A stretch of DNA of 46,113 nt from contig JAQUVY010000009.1 of the NCBI GenBank assembly GCA_028693155.1, positions 1 to 46,113 on the forward strand, in the 5' to 3' direction. Below are positions 24,150 through 32,484 of the stretch, in pieces (the first letter of the stretch is position 1; every line of letters begins with the position of its first letter). Made by a program: the position numbers and the translations under genes. The stretch is from Eubacteriales bacterium. Lineage in GTDB: Bacteria; Bacillota; Clostridia; Christensenellales; UMGS416. Under the pieces are notes generated by a model. That model was not told the origin of the DNA. It did not search any database and saw only the letters and a program-made list of their open reading frames with translations.

Positions 24150-24794
24150 ATGAAGGAGAAGAAGTTTCTGATCAGCGCCATCGTGATGTGGGCAGTGGCT
24201 TTGTTTTCCCTGCTGAGCATCATCGGCAAAAGCGGCAGTTCTGTTTTTGAAGGTATCCTTCTGGCGGCGGCCTACGGCTTGCTGGGATATGTGCTCTTTG
24301 CCCAAAAGCCCGGTGTGCTCTCAATCGTCAGCGGCGGGGTGATGACGGTGGTTCCGCTCATTGCCATCGTGAGCTGGCTGGCCTGGTTTGCGCAGCTGAC
24401 GGCGAACCGCGGTCTGGCGCCTGCTTGGGTCGCAATTTTTGCCTTCAATACCGTAAGCAGCGGGCTGGCCTTTCTGGGGTTCGCTGTCTTTCTCCTGATC
24501 ATGCTGGGGGTCAAGCTGGTGAAGCTGCAAAAGTTTACTGCGAAGATCTGGATCGTGCCCGGCATTCTTCTGCTGCTGGCCGGTGCACTTACCGTGGTGG
24601 GCAGCGTTGTCCTGACGGTTCTCAACGGTGTACAGGGTGCGAACTGGCAGGTGGCCGTAAAAAATCTGGGAACCGGCGTTTCGGGCGGACTGCTTTACCT
24701 GCTGCAGGGTGTCGCCTGTGCGCTGGCCGGGAAGCTTCTCAGCGGGCTGAGCGCCTCGCCCAATGCGGCGCAGGGGGAAGCCCAGGTGCGTTAG
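24150..24794 (+). CDS. Unknown six-helix membrane protein
   Basis: 214 residues, beginning MKEKKFLISAIVMWAVALFS, with about six hydrophobic segments (near 8-26, 34-52, 56-80, 92-122, 132-158 and 172-194) and a short hydrophilic tail. I recognise no family or motif. The start is ATG 24150 behind a strong AAGGAGGA (24136-24143); the frame is open to TTG 24126, which is part of a TTGACA upstream of the RBS and not a start. It has its own promoter and terminator, so it is monocistronic. Confidence 0.8.
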   Translation: MKEKKFLISAIVMWAVALFSLLSIIGKSGSSVFEGILLAAAYGLLGYVLFAQKPGVLSIVSGGVMTVVPLIAIVSWLAWFAQLTANRGLAPAWVAIFAFNTVSSGLAFLGFAVFLLIMLGVKLVKLQKFTAKIWIVPGILLLLAGALTVVGSVVLTVLNGVQGANWQVAVKNLGTGVSGGLLYLLQGVACALAGKLLSGLSASPNAAQGEAQVR

Positions 24795-24810
24795 CACAAC
24801 GCGTTTTGGG

Positions 24811-24841
24811 GGGAAGTCGGCTGTGCCGGCTTTCCCTTTTT
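24811..24841 (+). terminator. Terminator after the membrane protein gene
   Basis: GGGAAGTCGGC pairs with GCCGGCTTTCCC (one bulged T) around loop TGT, followed by TTTTT. Confidence 0.85.
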
Positions 24842-24901
24842 GTTTTTTCAAGGGCGGGGGAGCGGCGGCGAATGGCTCTTTCTTCTTCTGCTTTAGTATG
24901 T

Positions 24902-24907
24902 TAAAAT
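24902..24907 (+). promoter_or_regulatory. Possible -10 box of the yerC-pcrA-ligA operon
   Basis: TAAAAT about 70 nt upstream of the yerC start, after a terminator. I find no convincing -35 box; only a T-rich stretch lies at the right distance. Confidence 0.3.
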
Positions 24908-24976
24908 AGAAGCAAGTGATGCGGCGCGCGGCGCGGGCTGCATCGTATTTCAGCGATTCATGCGGAGGTTATTCGT

Positions 24977-25279
24977 ATGGCATATGAACCAAAAATCAAA
25001 AACGACGCGACCGAGGCGCTGGTGGAGAGCATTTTGTCTCTGGGCAGCGCGGAAGAGTGCTATCGCCTGCTGGAGGATATGTGCACGGTAAACGAGATTC
25101 TGGCCATGAGCCAGCGTCTTGAGGTGGCGCAGATGCTCAAGGAGAACGTCACCTACCACGAGATCGTGGAAAAGACCGGCGCCAGCACGGCAACCATCAG
25201 CCGCGTAAACCGCTGCCTCAACTACGGGGCGGGCGGGTACCAGCTGGTGTTGAAACGCCTTTCCAAGGAAAATCAATAA
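24977..25279 (+). CDS. yerC: TrpR-like DNA-binding protein, YerC/YecD family
   Basis: A 100-residue all-helical protein resembling the Trp repressor fold. EILAMSQRLEVAQMLKENVTYHEIVEKTGASTATISRVNRCL contains the helix-turn-helix, with the recognition helix in TGASTATISRVNRCL. YerC proteins lie next to pcrA in Bacillus and many Clostridia; the target is not established. GCGGAGG precedes ATG 24977 and 20 nt separate it from pcrA, so it probably leads this operon. Confidence 0.93.
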   Translation: MAYEPKIKNDATEALVESILSLGSAEECYRLLEDMCTVNEILAMSQRLEVAQMLKENVTYHEIVEKTGASTATISRVNRCLNYGAGGYQLVLKRLSKENQ

Positions 25280-25299
25280 CCGGACGCAAAGGAGCATTC

Positions 25300-27534
25300 A
25301 TGGACTTTTCACAATTGAATCCCATGCAGAGGGCAGCTGCGCAGAGCGTGCAGGGGCCTCTTCTCATTTTGGCCGGAGCGGGATCGGGCAAGACCAAGAC
25401 CCTCATCAGCCGCATTGCCAACATTCTGGAGCAGGGGCTGGCTCGCCCCGAGGAGATTCTGGCCATCACCTTCACCAACAAAGCCGCGGCGGAAATGCGC
25501 CAGCGTGTGACGGCGCTGGTGGGCGACCAGGCGCAGAGGATGCAGCTGAGCACCTTTCACTCTTTTTGTGTGCGTTTGCTGCGCAATCATATCTCCGAGC
25601 TGGGGTATACGCGCTGGTTCTCCATTTATGACGATGATGACTCCATGAGCGTCATAAAGGCCGTCATCGCCGAGATGAACCTCAACGACAAACAGTGCCC
25701 GCCCCGCGCGGTGCGCTCGCGCATCAGCGACGCCAAAAACCGGCTGCTTACGGCGGACGAACTGCTCAAGGACAGCGACGACCCCAGAGACGGCGTGGTG
25801 TGCGAGATCTTCAAGCGCTATGACGCCAAGCTGCGCGCCAGCAACGCGCTGGATTTCGACGATCTGCTGCTCAAGACGCTGGAGCTGTTTACCGAGCGTC
25901 CGCAGATCCTGTCTTTTTATCAGCAGCGCTTTCGCTACATCCATGTGGATGAATATCAGGACACCAACAAGGCACAATATATGCTGGTGCAGCTGTTGGC
26001 GGCTTATTACCGCAACATCTGCGTGGTAGGCGACGACGATCAGTCCATCTACGGGTGGCGCGGCGCGGACATTCGCAACATTCTGGATTTTGAAAAGGAT
26101 TTTCCCGACGCCAAGGTCATCCGCCTGGAGCAGAACTATCGTTCCACCGACCAGATTTTGGCGGCGGCCAACGCCGTCATCGCCAACAACACCGCCCGCA
26201 AGGAGAAAAAGCTCTGGACCGAGCGCACCGGCGGCGAAAAGGTCTGCGTTTATCAGGCCAACAATGAAAAGGACGAGGCGCAGTTCTGCCTGCGCACCAT
26301 CGCCTCGCTCAAGGGCGACTATTCCTATTCGGACTTCGCCATTCTTTACCGCACCAATGCCCAGGCGCGCGCGGTGGAGGATTCCCTCGTGCTCACCGGC
26401 GTTCCCTACAGCGTTTACGGCGGTATGCGCTTCTATGACCGCAAGGAGATCAAGGACGTGGTGTCCTATCTGCGCGTGCTGGCCAACCCGGCCGATTCGG
26501 CAGCGCTGCAGCGCATCGTCAACGTGCCCAAGCGGGGCATCGGGGCGTCCACCATGGCAAAGCTGGCGGGCGTGGCCGACGCCCAGGGGCGCACGCTGTG
26601 GGAGGTGCTGTGCGACCATGAAACCGTAAAGGAAAACGCACCCCGCGCCGCTTCGGCGATGGGCGTGTTCACCGAAACCATGAAGCGCCTGATGGACAGC
26701 GCCGAGGGCATGGGGCTGGTGGACTTCTTGGATCAGGTGCTGACCGACACCGGCTACGAAAGCATGTATCAGAACGCGGGCGACGAGGACGCCGCCGAGC
26801 GCGTGGAAAACCTGAAGGAATTCCGCTCCGCCGCCGCTGAATTCGCCGAAAGCAACGAGGGCGCGGCGCTGGGAGACTTTTTGGAAAATATCGCGCTGGT
26901 GTCCGACGTGGACAAGCTGGAGGACGACAGCGGCAAGGTAACGCTGATGACGCTCCACTCGGCCAAAGGCCTGGAGTTCCCCGTGGTCTTTATCATCGGC
27001 ATGGAAGATGGTATCTTTCCTTCCTCCCGGTCTATGGACGATATGGATCGTCTGGAGGAGGAACGCCGCCTGTGTTATGTGGGCATTACCCGCGCCATGA
27101 AAAAGCTTTATTTGGTGCATGCCCACCAGCGCCTGATCTATGGCGAGATCCGAACCTATCCGCCTTCCCGGTTCCTTACGGAGATCCCTGTGGAGTGCGA
27201 GGAGCGGGCGGGAGAGCTGGAGCGCAGAGAGAGCTTCGGCGCGGCGCAGGGGCGCGTGTTTGCCGAGGGCAGCGCCTTTGGCGGCGGCCGAGCCTTTTCC
27301 TCAAAAAAACGCCCGCCCGCGACGACCTTCAAGCCGGGCTTTGTGGCCGCGCCCAAACCTGCGGTCGCCCAGCAGCCGCTCAATGCCGGCGATAAGGTGA
27401 GCCACAGCAAGTTTGGCCGGGGCACCATCATCAAGATCGACCAGCGGGGGGATAAAAAGTTTTATACCATCGCTTTCGAGGGGATGGGCATCAAAGAGCT
27501 GCTGGCCAGCGTTGCTCCGCTGGAAAAGCTGTAA
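25300..27534 (+). CDS. pcrA: ATP-dependent DNA helicase PcrA
   Basis: A 744-residue superfamily 1A 3'-5' helicase for repair, replication and removal of recombinase or RNA polymerase blocks. Motifs in order: Q-motif LNPMQRAAA, Walker A AGAGSGKTKTL, Ia ITFTNKAAAEM, Walker B VDEYQDTN, III GDDDQSIYGWRGAD, IV LEQNYRST, V TLMTLHSAKGLEF and VI EERRLCYVGITRAM. The C-terminus GDKVSHSKFGRGTI is the Tudor-like RNA polymerase-binding domain typical of PcrA. The protein is full length. The order yerC-pcrA-ligA is conserved in Firmicutes. AAAGGAG precedes ATG 25300. Confidence 0.98.
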   Translation: MDFSQLNPMQRAAAQSVQGPLLILAGAGSGKTKTLISRIANILEQGLARPEEILAITFTNKAAAEMRQRVTALVGDQAQRMQLSTFHSFCVRLLRNHISELGYTRWFSIYDDDDSMSVIKAVIAEMNLNDKQCPPRAVRSRISDAKNRLLTADELLKDSDDPRDGVVCEIFKRYDAKLRASNALDFDDLLLKTLELFTERPQILSFYQQRFRYIHVDEYQDTNKAQYMLVQLLAAYYRNICVVGDDDQSIYGWRGADIRNILDFEKDFPDAKVIRLEQNYRSTDQILAAANAVIANNTARKEKKLWTERTGGEKVCVYQANNEKDEAQFCLRTIASLKGDYSYSDFAILYRTNAQARAVEDSLVLTGVPYSVYGGMRFYDRKEIKDVVSYLRVLANPADSAALQRIVNVPKRGIGASTMAKLAGVADAQGRTLWEVLCDHETVKENAPRAASAMGVFTETMKRLMDSAEGMGLVDFLDQVLTDTGYESMYQNAGDEDAAERVENLKEFRSAAAEFAESNEGAALGDFLENIALVSDVDKLEDDSGKVTLMTLHSAKGLEFPVVFIIGMEDGIFPSSRSMDDMDRLEEERRLCYVGITRAMKKLYLVHAHQRLIYGEIRTYPPSRFLTEIPVECEERAGELERRESFGAAQGRVFAEGSAFGGGRAFSSKKRPPATTFKPGFVAAPKPAVAQQPLNAGDKVSHSKFGRGTIIKIDQRGDKKFYTIAFEGMGIKELLASVAPLEKL

Positions 27535-27564
27535 GCGTACATATCGAAAAGGAGTTTTGCTCTT

Positions 27565-29547
27565 ATGGAAGAGATGCGGGTGCTGACGGATCGTCTGAAC
27601 GACTATGCATACCGTTATTATGTGCTGGATGAACCGACGGTGGCCGATGCGCAGTACGACGCGCTGTATGACAGGCTGCTGGAGCTGGAGCGGCAGACCG
27701 GCGTGGTGCTGGACGACTCTCCCAGCCGCCGGGTGGGCGGCGCGCCCATCGAGGCGTTTGAGCAGCATACGCACCTGGCTGCGCTGTGGAGCATGGATAA
27801 GGTGCGCACGCCGGGTGAGCTGATGGCGTGGCAGCAGCGCGCGCAAAAACTCAAGGACGGCGCGGACAGCGCGCTGCCCCCGCTGGAGTACGCGGTGGAG
27901 TATAAGTTCGACGGCCTGACCGTCAACCTGACCTACGACGGCGGCAAGCTGGTGCAGGCTGCCACCCGGGGCAACGGCGTGGTGGGCGAGGGGATCCTGG
28001 CGCAGGTGCATACCATCCGCTCGGTGCCCCTCCGCGTGCCCTATCAGGGGCGTTTTGAGGTGCAGGGCGAGGGCATCATGCGCCTGTCGGCGCTGGAGCG
28101 ATACAACAAGACTGCCGCCGAGCCGCTGAAAAATGCCCGCAACGGCGTGGCCGGTGCGCTGCGCAATTTGGATCCCAAGGTGACGGCAGCGCGTCAGCTG
28201 GATATTTTTTTCTATAACGTGGGCTACATCGAAGGGCGGAGCTTTTCCGGCCACCGGGATATGCTGGCGTTCATCCGGGAGAACCGGCTGCCCTGCAGCG
28301 ACTTTGTGCGCTATTGCAGCACGATGGAGGAGATTATGGCCGCCATCGACGAGGGGGAGGAGAATCGGCCCGGGCTGGATTTCCTTATCGACGGCATGGT
28401 CATCAAGGTGTGCGATTTCCCGACCCGGCGTGCGCTGGGCTTTACCAATCGCTTTCCGCGCTGGGCGGTGGCCTTTAAGTTCAAGGCGCAGGAGACGACC
28501 ACCCGCGTGCTGGATGTGGTGTGGGACGCTGGGCGCAGCGGCAAGCTCACCCCGGTGGCGGAGCTGGAACCGGTGGACATCGGCGGTGCCACGGTGAAGC
28601 GTGCCACGCTGAACAATTGGGACGACATCCTTCGCAAAAACGTGGCCATTGGCCGCCGTGTGTGGGTCCGCCGCTCCAACGACGTGATTCCTGAGATCAT
28701 GGGCAGCATGGAGGACGACGGACCGGTAAAAGAGGTGGAGCGGCCGCAGGCGTGCCCGGTGTGCGGTTCGCACGTGGTGCAGGAGGGCGCTCATCTGTTT
28801 TGCCCCAACGCGCTGGCCTGCCCGGCGCAGGTGGTGAGCCGCCTGGCGCACTTTGCCTCGCGCAACGCCATGGATATTGAAACCTTCAGCGATAAAACCG
28901 CAGCCATGTTCTTTCAGGAGCTGAAGATGCGGGATATTTCCGACCTGTATTATCTGGAGCGGGAAAAGCTGATCGTGCTGCCGGGCTTCGGCGAAAAAAA
29001 GGCCGATCATTTGCTGCAGGCCATCGAAAAAAGCAAGCAGATCCCGCTGGCCAGGTTCATCTTCGCGCTGGGCATTCCTGATGTGGGGGAAAAGACTGCG
29101 CGGGATCTGGCGCAGCATTTCGGAACCTTTGAGGCGTTTGCCGCCTGCACCGCCGAGGAGCTGGTCACCTTGCGCGATGTTGGCGAAGCGGTGGCTGAGT
29201 CCATCACGGATTTCTTTGCGGACGAGCGCACCCAAGCCGTGCTGGGCAGAATGTTCGCCGCCGGCATCGCGCCCATTTCGCCTGAAAAGGTGGAGGCAGG
29301 CGGGGTTTTGGAGGGGAAGACGGTGGTGCTGACCGGCACCTTGCCGCATCTGAAACGCAAGCAGGCCGAAGAGATGATTTTGCGCCACGGCGGAAAAGCG
29401 GCGGGCAGCGTTTCCGCAAAGACCAGCCTTGTGCTGGCGGGCGAGGAAGCGGGCAGCAAGCTGGAAAAGGCGCTGTCTCTGGGCGTTGCGGTGGTCACCG
29501 AGGAAGAGTTTCTTGCCATGCTGGGCGAGCAGGTGGAGGAGTTATGA
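27565..29547 (+). CDS. ligA: NAD-dependent DNA ligase LigA
   Basis: A 660-residue NAD+-dependent ligase that seals nicks in replication and repair. Domain Ia (YYVLDEPTVADAQYDALYDRL) binds NMN. The adenylated lysine is K114 in YKFDG. The OB fold follows, then a four-Cys zinc finger (CPVCGSHVVQEGAHLFCP...ACPAQ), helix-hairpin-helix repeats (LPGFGEKKADHLL, LRDVGEAVAESI) and a C-terminal BRCT domain (LEGKTVVLTGTLPHLKR). Length is normal. AAAGGAG lies upstream of ATG 27565. Its stop overlaps the next start as ATGA. Confidence 0.98.
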   Translation: MEEMRVLTDRLNDYAYRYYVLDEPTVADAQYDALYDRLLELERQTGVVLDDSPSRRVGGAPIEAFEQHTHLAALWSMDKVRTPGELMAWQQRAQKLKDGADSALPPLEYAVEYKFDGLTVNLTYDGGKLVQAATRGNGVVGEGILAQVHTIRSVPLRVPYQGRFEVQGEGIMRLSALERYNKTAAEPLKNARNGVAGALRNLDPKVTAARQLDIFFYNVGYIEGRSFSGHRDMLAFIRENRLPCSDFVRYCSTMEEIMAAIDEGEENRPGLDFLIDGMVIKVCDFPTRRALGFTNRFPRWAVAFKFKAQETTTRVLDVVWDAGRSGKLTPVAELEPVDIGGATVKRATLNNWDDILRKNVAIGRRVWVRRSNDVIPEIMGSMEDDGPVKEVERPQACPVCGSHVVQEGAHLFCPNALACPAQVVSRLAHFASRNAMDIETFSDKTAAMFFQELKMRDISDLYYLEREKLIVLPGFGEKKADHLLQAIEKSKQIPLARFIFALGIPDVGEKTARDLAQHFGTFEAFAACTAEELVTLRDVGEAVAESITDFFADERTQAVLGRMFAAGIAPISPEKVEAGGVLEGKTVVLTGTLPHLKRKQAEEMILRHGGKAAGSVSAKTSLVLAGEEAGSKLEKALSLGVAVVTEEEFLAMLGEQVEEL

Positions 29548-30197
29548 GCAGAGTTTTGTTTATCGGCAACAGCCACACCTATTATAACGATATGCCGTTT
29601 CTGTTTCGCTTTTTGACCCAGCAGGGGCCGGTGAGCGAGGCGCAGGTCACCATGCTGACCCAGGGTGGAAAATCGCTGGAATTCCACAAGACATCCGAGC
29701 AGGCGCGGTTTAACATTCTTTATGGAGAGTATGATTATGTGGTGCTGCAGACCCTGCAGCAGCCCTTTGGCGGAGCGCAGGAGCTGATCCGGGATGCCTC
29801 CGCGCTCAACCAGTGGATCAAAGAGGCGGGTGCCGTGCCGGTCACCTATATGATATGGCCCAAAAAGGACGAGCCCCAGCGGCATGAAGAGTTCAGCCGG
29901 GCGCACCGCGCCAGCTGGAAAGCCATCGGCGGCATTTTGGCGCCGGTGGGGGATGTGTGGCGTGTTCTGCGCGAGAGCCACCCCGAGATCGAGCTGTATT
30001 TTGAGGACGGCCGCCATGCCGGCCCCGTCGGTTCTTACTTGGCGGCATGTACCTTTTACGCGGCCATTTACGGCAAAAGCCCGGTGGGGCTGCCCTGCGC
30101 GGTGAGCAGCCATGGCGCGCCGGTGCTGTGCCTGCCCGAGCAAACCGCGCGGATCATCCAGCAAACCGTGGAGCAGGTCGTGCTGGGGGAAGGATGA
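29544..30197 (+). CDS. SGNH-hydrolase-fold protein
   Basis: 217 residues. The nucleophile block reads VLFIGNSHTYYNDM with Ser10 (GNSH in place of GDSL). The C-terminal block reads FEDGRHAGPVGSYLAA, giving the catalytic D155-x-x-H158 pair. A central LQTLQQPFGG holds the glutamine region. There is no signal peptide, so it is cytosolic. Such proteins hydrolyse esters, including acetyl groups on sugars; the substrate here is unknown. It is translationally coupled to ligA through ATGA, which is unusual company for a hydrolase, and is followed 4 nt later by a small-molecule kinase-like gene. Confidence 0.85.
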   Translation: MSRVLFIGNSHTYYNDMPFLFRFLTQQGPVSEAQVTMLTQGGKSLEFHKTSEQARFNILYGEYDYVVLQTLQQPFGGAQELIRDASALNQWIKEAGAVPVTYMIWPKKDEPQRHEEFSRAHRASWKAIGGILAPVGDVWRVLRESHPEIELYFEDGRHAGPVGSYLAACTFYAAIYGKSPVGLPCAVSSHGAPVLCLPEQTARIIQQTVEQVVLGEG

Positions 30198-30201
30198 CCC
30201 G

Positions 30202-31167
30202 ATGTTCAGCCAAATTGAGAGGGACGACGCTTACCGACAGGCGCTTTGCGCCCAGCTCAGGGAACGCTACGGCCTCAGCGAGGTCTGCCTTACCCCCGCG
30301 CCCCGAGGTTGGTACGGCGAGACCTGGCGGGTAAACAGCGCACAGGGCAGCTATTTTGCCAAGCTGATCTCCTACCCCGCCAAGGCGGCGCAGTTCACGC
30401 GCAGCCTGCCTGTGGTCAGGTGGATGAATGACCAAGGGATCGACTACATCAGCAAGCCTCTGGAGATGCGCGGCGGCGCGCTGAGCTTTGTGTTTCAAGG
30501 CGCTTGGGCGGCGCTGTTCGTCTTTGAAGAAGGGGAGCATACCGAGGAATACCCGCTGGAGTGGCTTTTCACCCGTCTGGCGGGTATTTATCGTTTGCCC
30601 ATTCAAGATGTTGAAGCGGAGCGAGAGGTCTATACCGGAGATATGGCCGAGCGCGTCGCGACGCTGGCGCGACGCATTCCGGGCTGCGGGGTGCCGGGCG
30701 CGCAGCGGGTCTTGAACCTTTTGCGCAGGGAAAAGGACGCCTTGACCCACTGCGCCGCCCGGTTGGAGCAGACGGCGCGGCAGTGTCGGCAGCAGCCGGG
30801 AGATTTTCACATTACAAGCGGGGACACCGGCGGCAACGTCATCCTAAACGGCGAAAAAATAACCATCATCGACTGGGATCATATCAGGCTGGCACCCGTT
30901 GAGCGCGACCTGTGGTACTATATGTGGTCGCAGGAGCAGAACCGGCTCATTGACAATACTCTGGCGGCCTGCGGCTTGCCCGACCGGCTGGCGCCCCACC
31001 GCCTGGCGTATTACGCTTACCGAGGGCATTTTTATCATTTGCATGAGTATTTAGCCAGCTTTTTGCTGCCCAACGGGCAGGGAGAAGCTATCGTTCCCCA
31101 ATTGGAAGATTATCTTTCGCCGCAGTGCTGGATGGAACGGGTGCTGCGCGCCGCAGAGCGCTGTTGA
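30202..31167 (+). CDS. Aminoglycoside phosphotransferase/CotS-like kinase family protein
   Basis: 321 residues with the APH/choline-kinase fold. N-lobe strands include WYGETWRVNSAQGSYFAKLIS with the putative ATP lysine in FAKL, then FVFQGAWAALFVFEEGEH. The C-lobe has GDFHITSGDTGGNVI (near 206) and the metal-binding IIDWDHIRLAPVERDLWYYMW. The catalytic loop is odd: the family norm is HxDxxxxN, but here the Asp-to-Asn spacing is one shorter and the histidine position holds Ser, so activity is uncertain. CotS-like relatives are spore coat proteins in Bacillus. The start is ATG 30202 after GGGGGAAGGATG; the frame is open upstream within the previous gene. Last gene of the yerC operon. Confidence 0.8.
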   Translation: MFSQIERDDAYRQALCAQLRERYGLSEVCLTPAPRGWYGETWRVNSAQGSYFAKLISYPAKAAQFTRSLPVVRWMNDQGIDYISKPLEMRGGALSFVFQGAWAALFVFEEGEHTEEYPLEWLFTRLAGIYRLPIQDVEAEREVYTGDMAERVATLARRIPGCGVPGAQRVLNLLRREKDALTHCAARLEQTARQCRQQPGDFHITSGDTGGNVILNGEKITIIDWDHIRLAPVERDLWYYMWSQEQNRLIDNTLAACGLPDRLAPHRLAYYAYRGHFYHLHEYLASFLLPNGQGEAIVPQLEDYLSPQCWMERVLRAAERC

Positions 31168-31269
31168 GCGTGCGCATGAACGATTTTTTGCCGCAAGGCG
31201 GCGCTTAGCCTCCTTTGTTGAGCCGATCGATCCGACTTTGCCGTCAGCAGTTGAACTTTATGTAAAAAA

Positions 31270-31298
31270 ATACCCGCCGATCAAAAATCGGCGGGTAT
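31270..31298. terminator. Terminator between the convergent kinase and antiporter genes
   Basis: A perfect 12-bp stem ATACCCGCCGAT / ATCGGCGGGTAT with loop CAAAA. The T-run lies on the minus strand (TTTTTT), so it chiefly ends the antiporter transcript. The stretch 31168-31269 otherwise holds only a small GCCGC/GCGGC hairpin without a T-tail. Confidence 0.88.
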
Positions 31299-31323
31299 TG
31301 CGCGTTTGTGCGGGTGAGTTCCG

Positions 31324-32274
31324 TCAGCCCTGAACAAACAGGAAAATGAGATAAGACACATAGACGGCCATGGCGGCCACACCCTGCCAGCGGCGAAATT
31401 TCTGGGAGATGAGCGTGGGGATCACGGCGATGCCCGCGACGGCCAGGCATACGGGCAGGTCGAGGCGCAACACTTGCGTTGCCACCGGCAAAGAGCCGCC
31501 GGAGATCATGGCGCAAACCGGCAGGATCAGCGTGGTGTCGATGATGTTGGCGCCGATGACGTTGCCCACCGAAATGGAGGATTCCTTTCGGGAGATGGCG
31601 GTAATGGCCGTCACCAGCTCGGGCAGCGAGGTGCCGATGGCAATGGCGGTCAGCCCGATTACATTCTCAGGGATGCCCACCAGCCGCGCCAGTATGCTGC
31701 CGTTATCCACCAGCAAATTGGAGCCCACCACAATGCCGACCGTGCCCAGCGCAAAAAGGATCAGCTGCTTGACCACGGTTTTTTTATCGGTGGCCACAGG
31801 GGTGTCGTCGTCCTCCACCTTGTTGCGGGCGGAGAAAATGTTTTCCAAAAGGAACGCGGCGAATATGAGCAGCATGATGAAGCTGCGCGCCAGCGTCAGC
31901 TCTCCCGGCAGGCTCAGCGCCAGCAGGCCGCCCACTGCCGTGAGGAAGAGCAGACCTTTGCTCATAAACTGCTTGCGGGAGATGACCATGGGCATAAACA
32001 GGATGCTCAACGAAAGGATAAGACCTGTGTTTGCCGTGACGGAACCGATGGCGTTGCCGATGGCCATGTCCACCTTGCCCTCGCTGGCGGCAATGGTAGA
32101 AACGATGATCTCAGGCAGCGTGGTGGCCACGCTGACGATGGTGGCGCCGATGATAAACTTTGGAATGTGCAGTGCCTCGGCCATCCAGCTGGCAGCCTCT
32201 ACAAACCAGTCGCCCCCCTTGATGATGAGCAGCAAGCCCACCGCGAACAATCCGATGCTAATGATCCATTCCAT
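31324..32274 (-). CDS. Calcium/cation antiporter, CaCA family (YrbG-like)
   Basis: A 316-residue membrane protein with about ten helices built from two inverted halves. The two alpha-repeats read GATIVSVATTLPEIIVST and GLTAIAIGTSLPELVTAI, with the ion-binding acidic residue in each LPE; GNAIGSVTANTGL and GNVIGANIIDTTL are the paired second motifs. It should exchange Na+ or H+ for Ca2+ across the cytoplasmic membrane. The start is ATG 32274 behind AAAAGGAG. The frame stays open far upstream to 32529, but that region is AT-rich promoter DNA. Single-gene unit. Confidence 0.93.
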   Translation of the reverse strand: MEWIISIGLFAVGLLLIIKGGDWFVEAASWMAEALHIPKFIIGATIVSVATTLPEIIVSTIAASEGKVDMAIGNAIGSVTANTGLILSLSILFMPMVISRKQFMSKGLLFLTAVGGLLALSLPGELTLARSFIMLLIFAAFLLENIFSARNKVEDDDTPVATDKKTVVKQLILFALGTVGIVVGSNLLVDNGSILARLVGIPENVIGLTAIAIGTSLPELVTAITAISRKESSISVGNVIGANIIDTTLILPVCAMISGGSLPVATQVLRLDLPVCLAVAGIAVIPTLISQKFRRWQGVAAMAVYVSYLIFLFVQG

Positions 32275-32317
32275 AGAAACTCCTTTTATCTGCTTAAGCA
32301 AAAATACATACCCCATT

Positions 32318-32345
32318 AGTATAAGAATTTTTTTCGGTTTTACAA
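32318..32345 (-). promoter_or_regulatory. Promoter of the antiporter gene
   Basis: Minus strand TTGTAA (32340-32345), a 16-nt spacer and TATACT (32318-32323), in an AT-rich divergent region. Confidence 0.55.
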
Positions 32346-32428
32346 GTAAAAAGCTGCCCAACGGCACAATTTGAAAAAATAAAACATTAAAAAATGAAAT
32401 ATATAAATTAAAATAATCAATAATATCA

Positions 32429-32457
32429 TTGACATATAGTAATGCGCGGCTTAATAT
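32429..32457 (+). promoter_or_regulatory. Promoter of the heterodimeric ABC exporter
   Basis: Perfect TTGACA (32429-32434), a 17-nt spacer and TAATAT (32452-32457), about 30 nt before ATG 32485. The surrounding 32281-32480 is markedly more AT-rich than the rest of the window. Confidence 0.65.
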
Positions 32458-32484
32458 ATAGCTTGAAACGGGGGTTGCGGCAAG

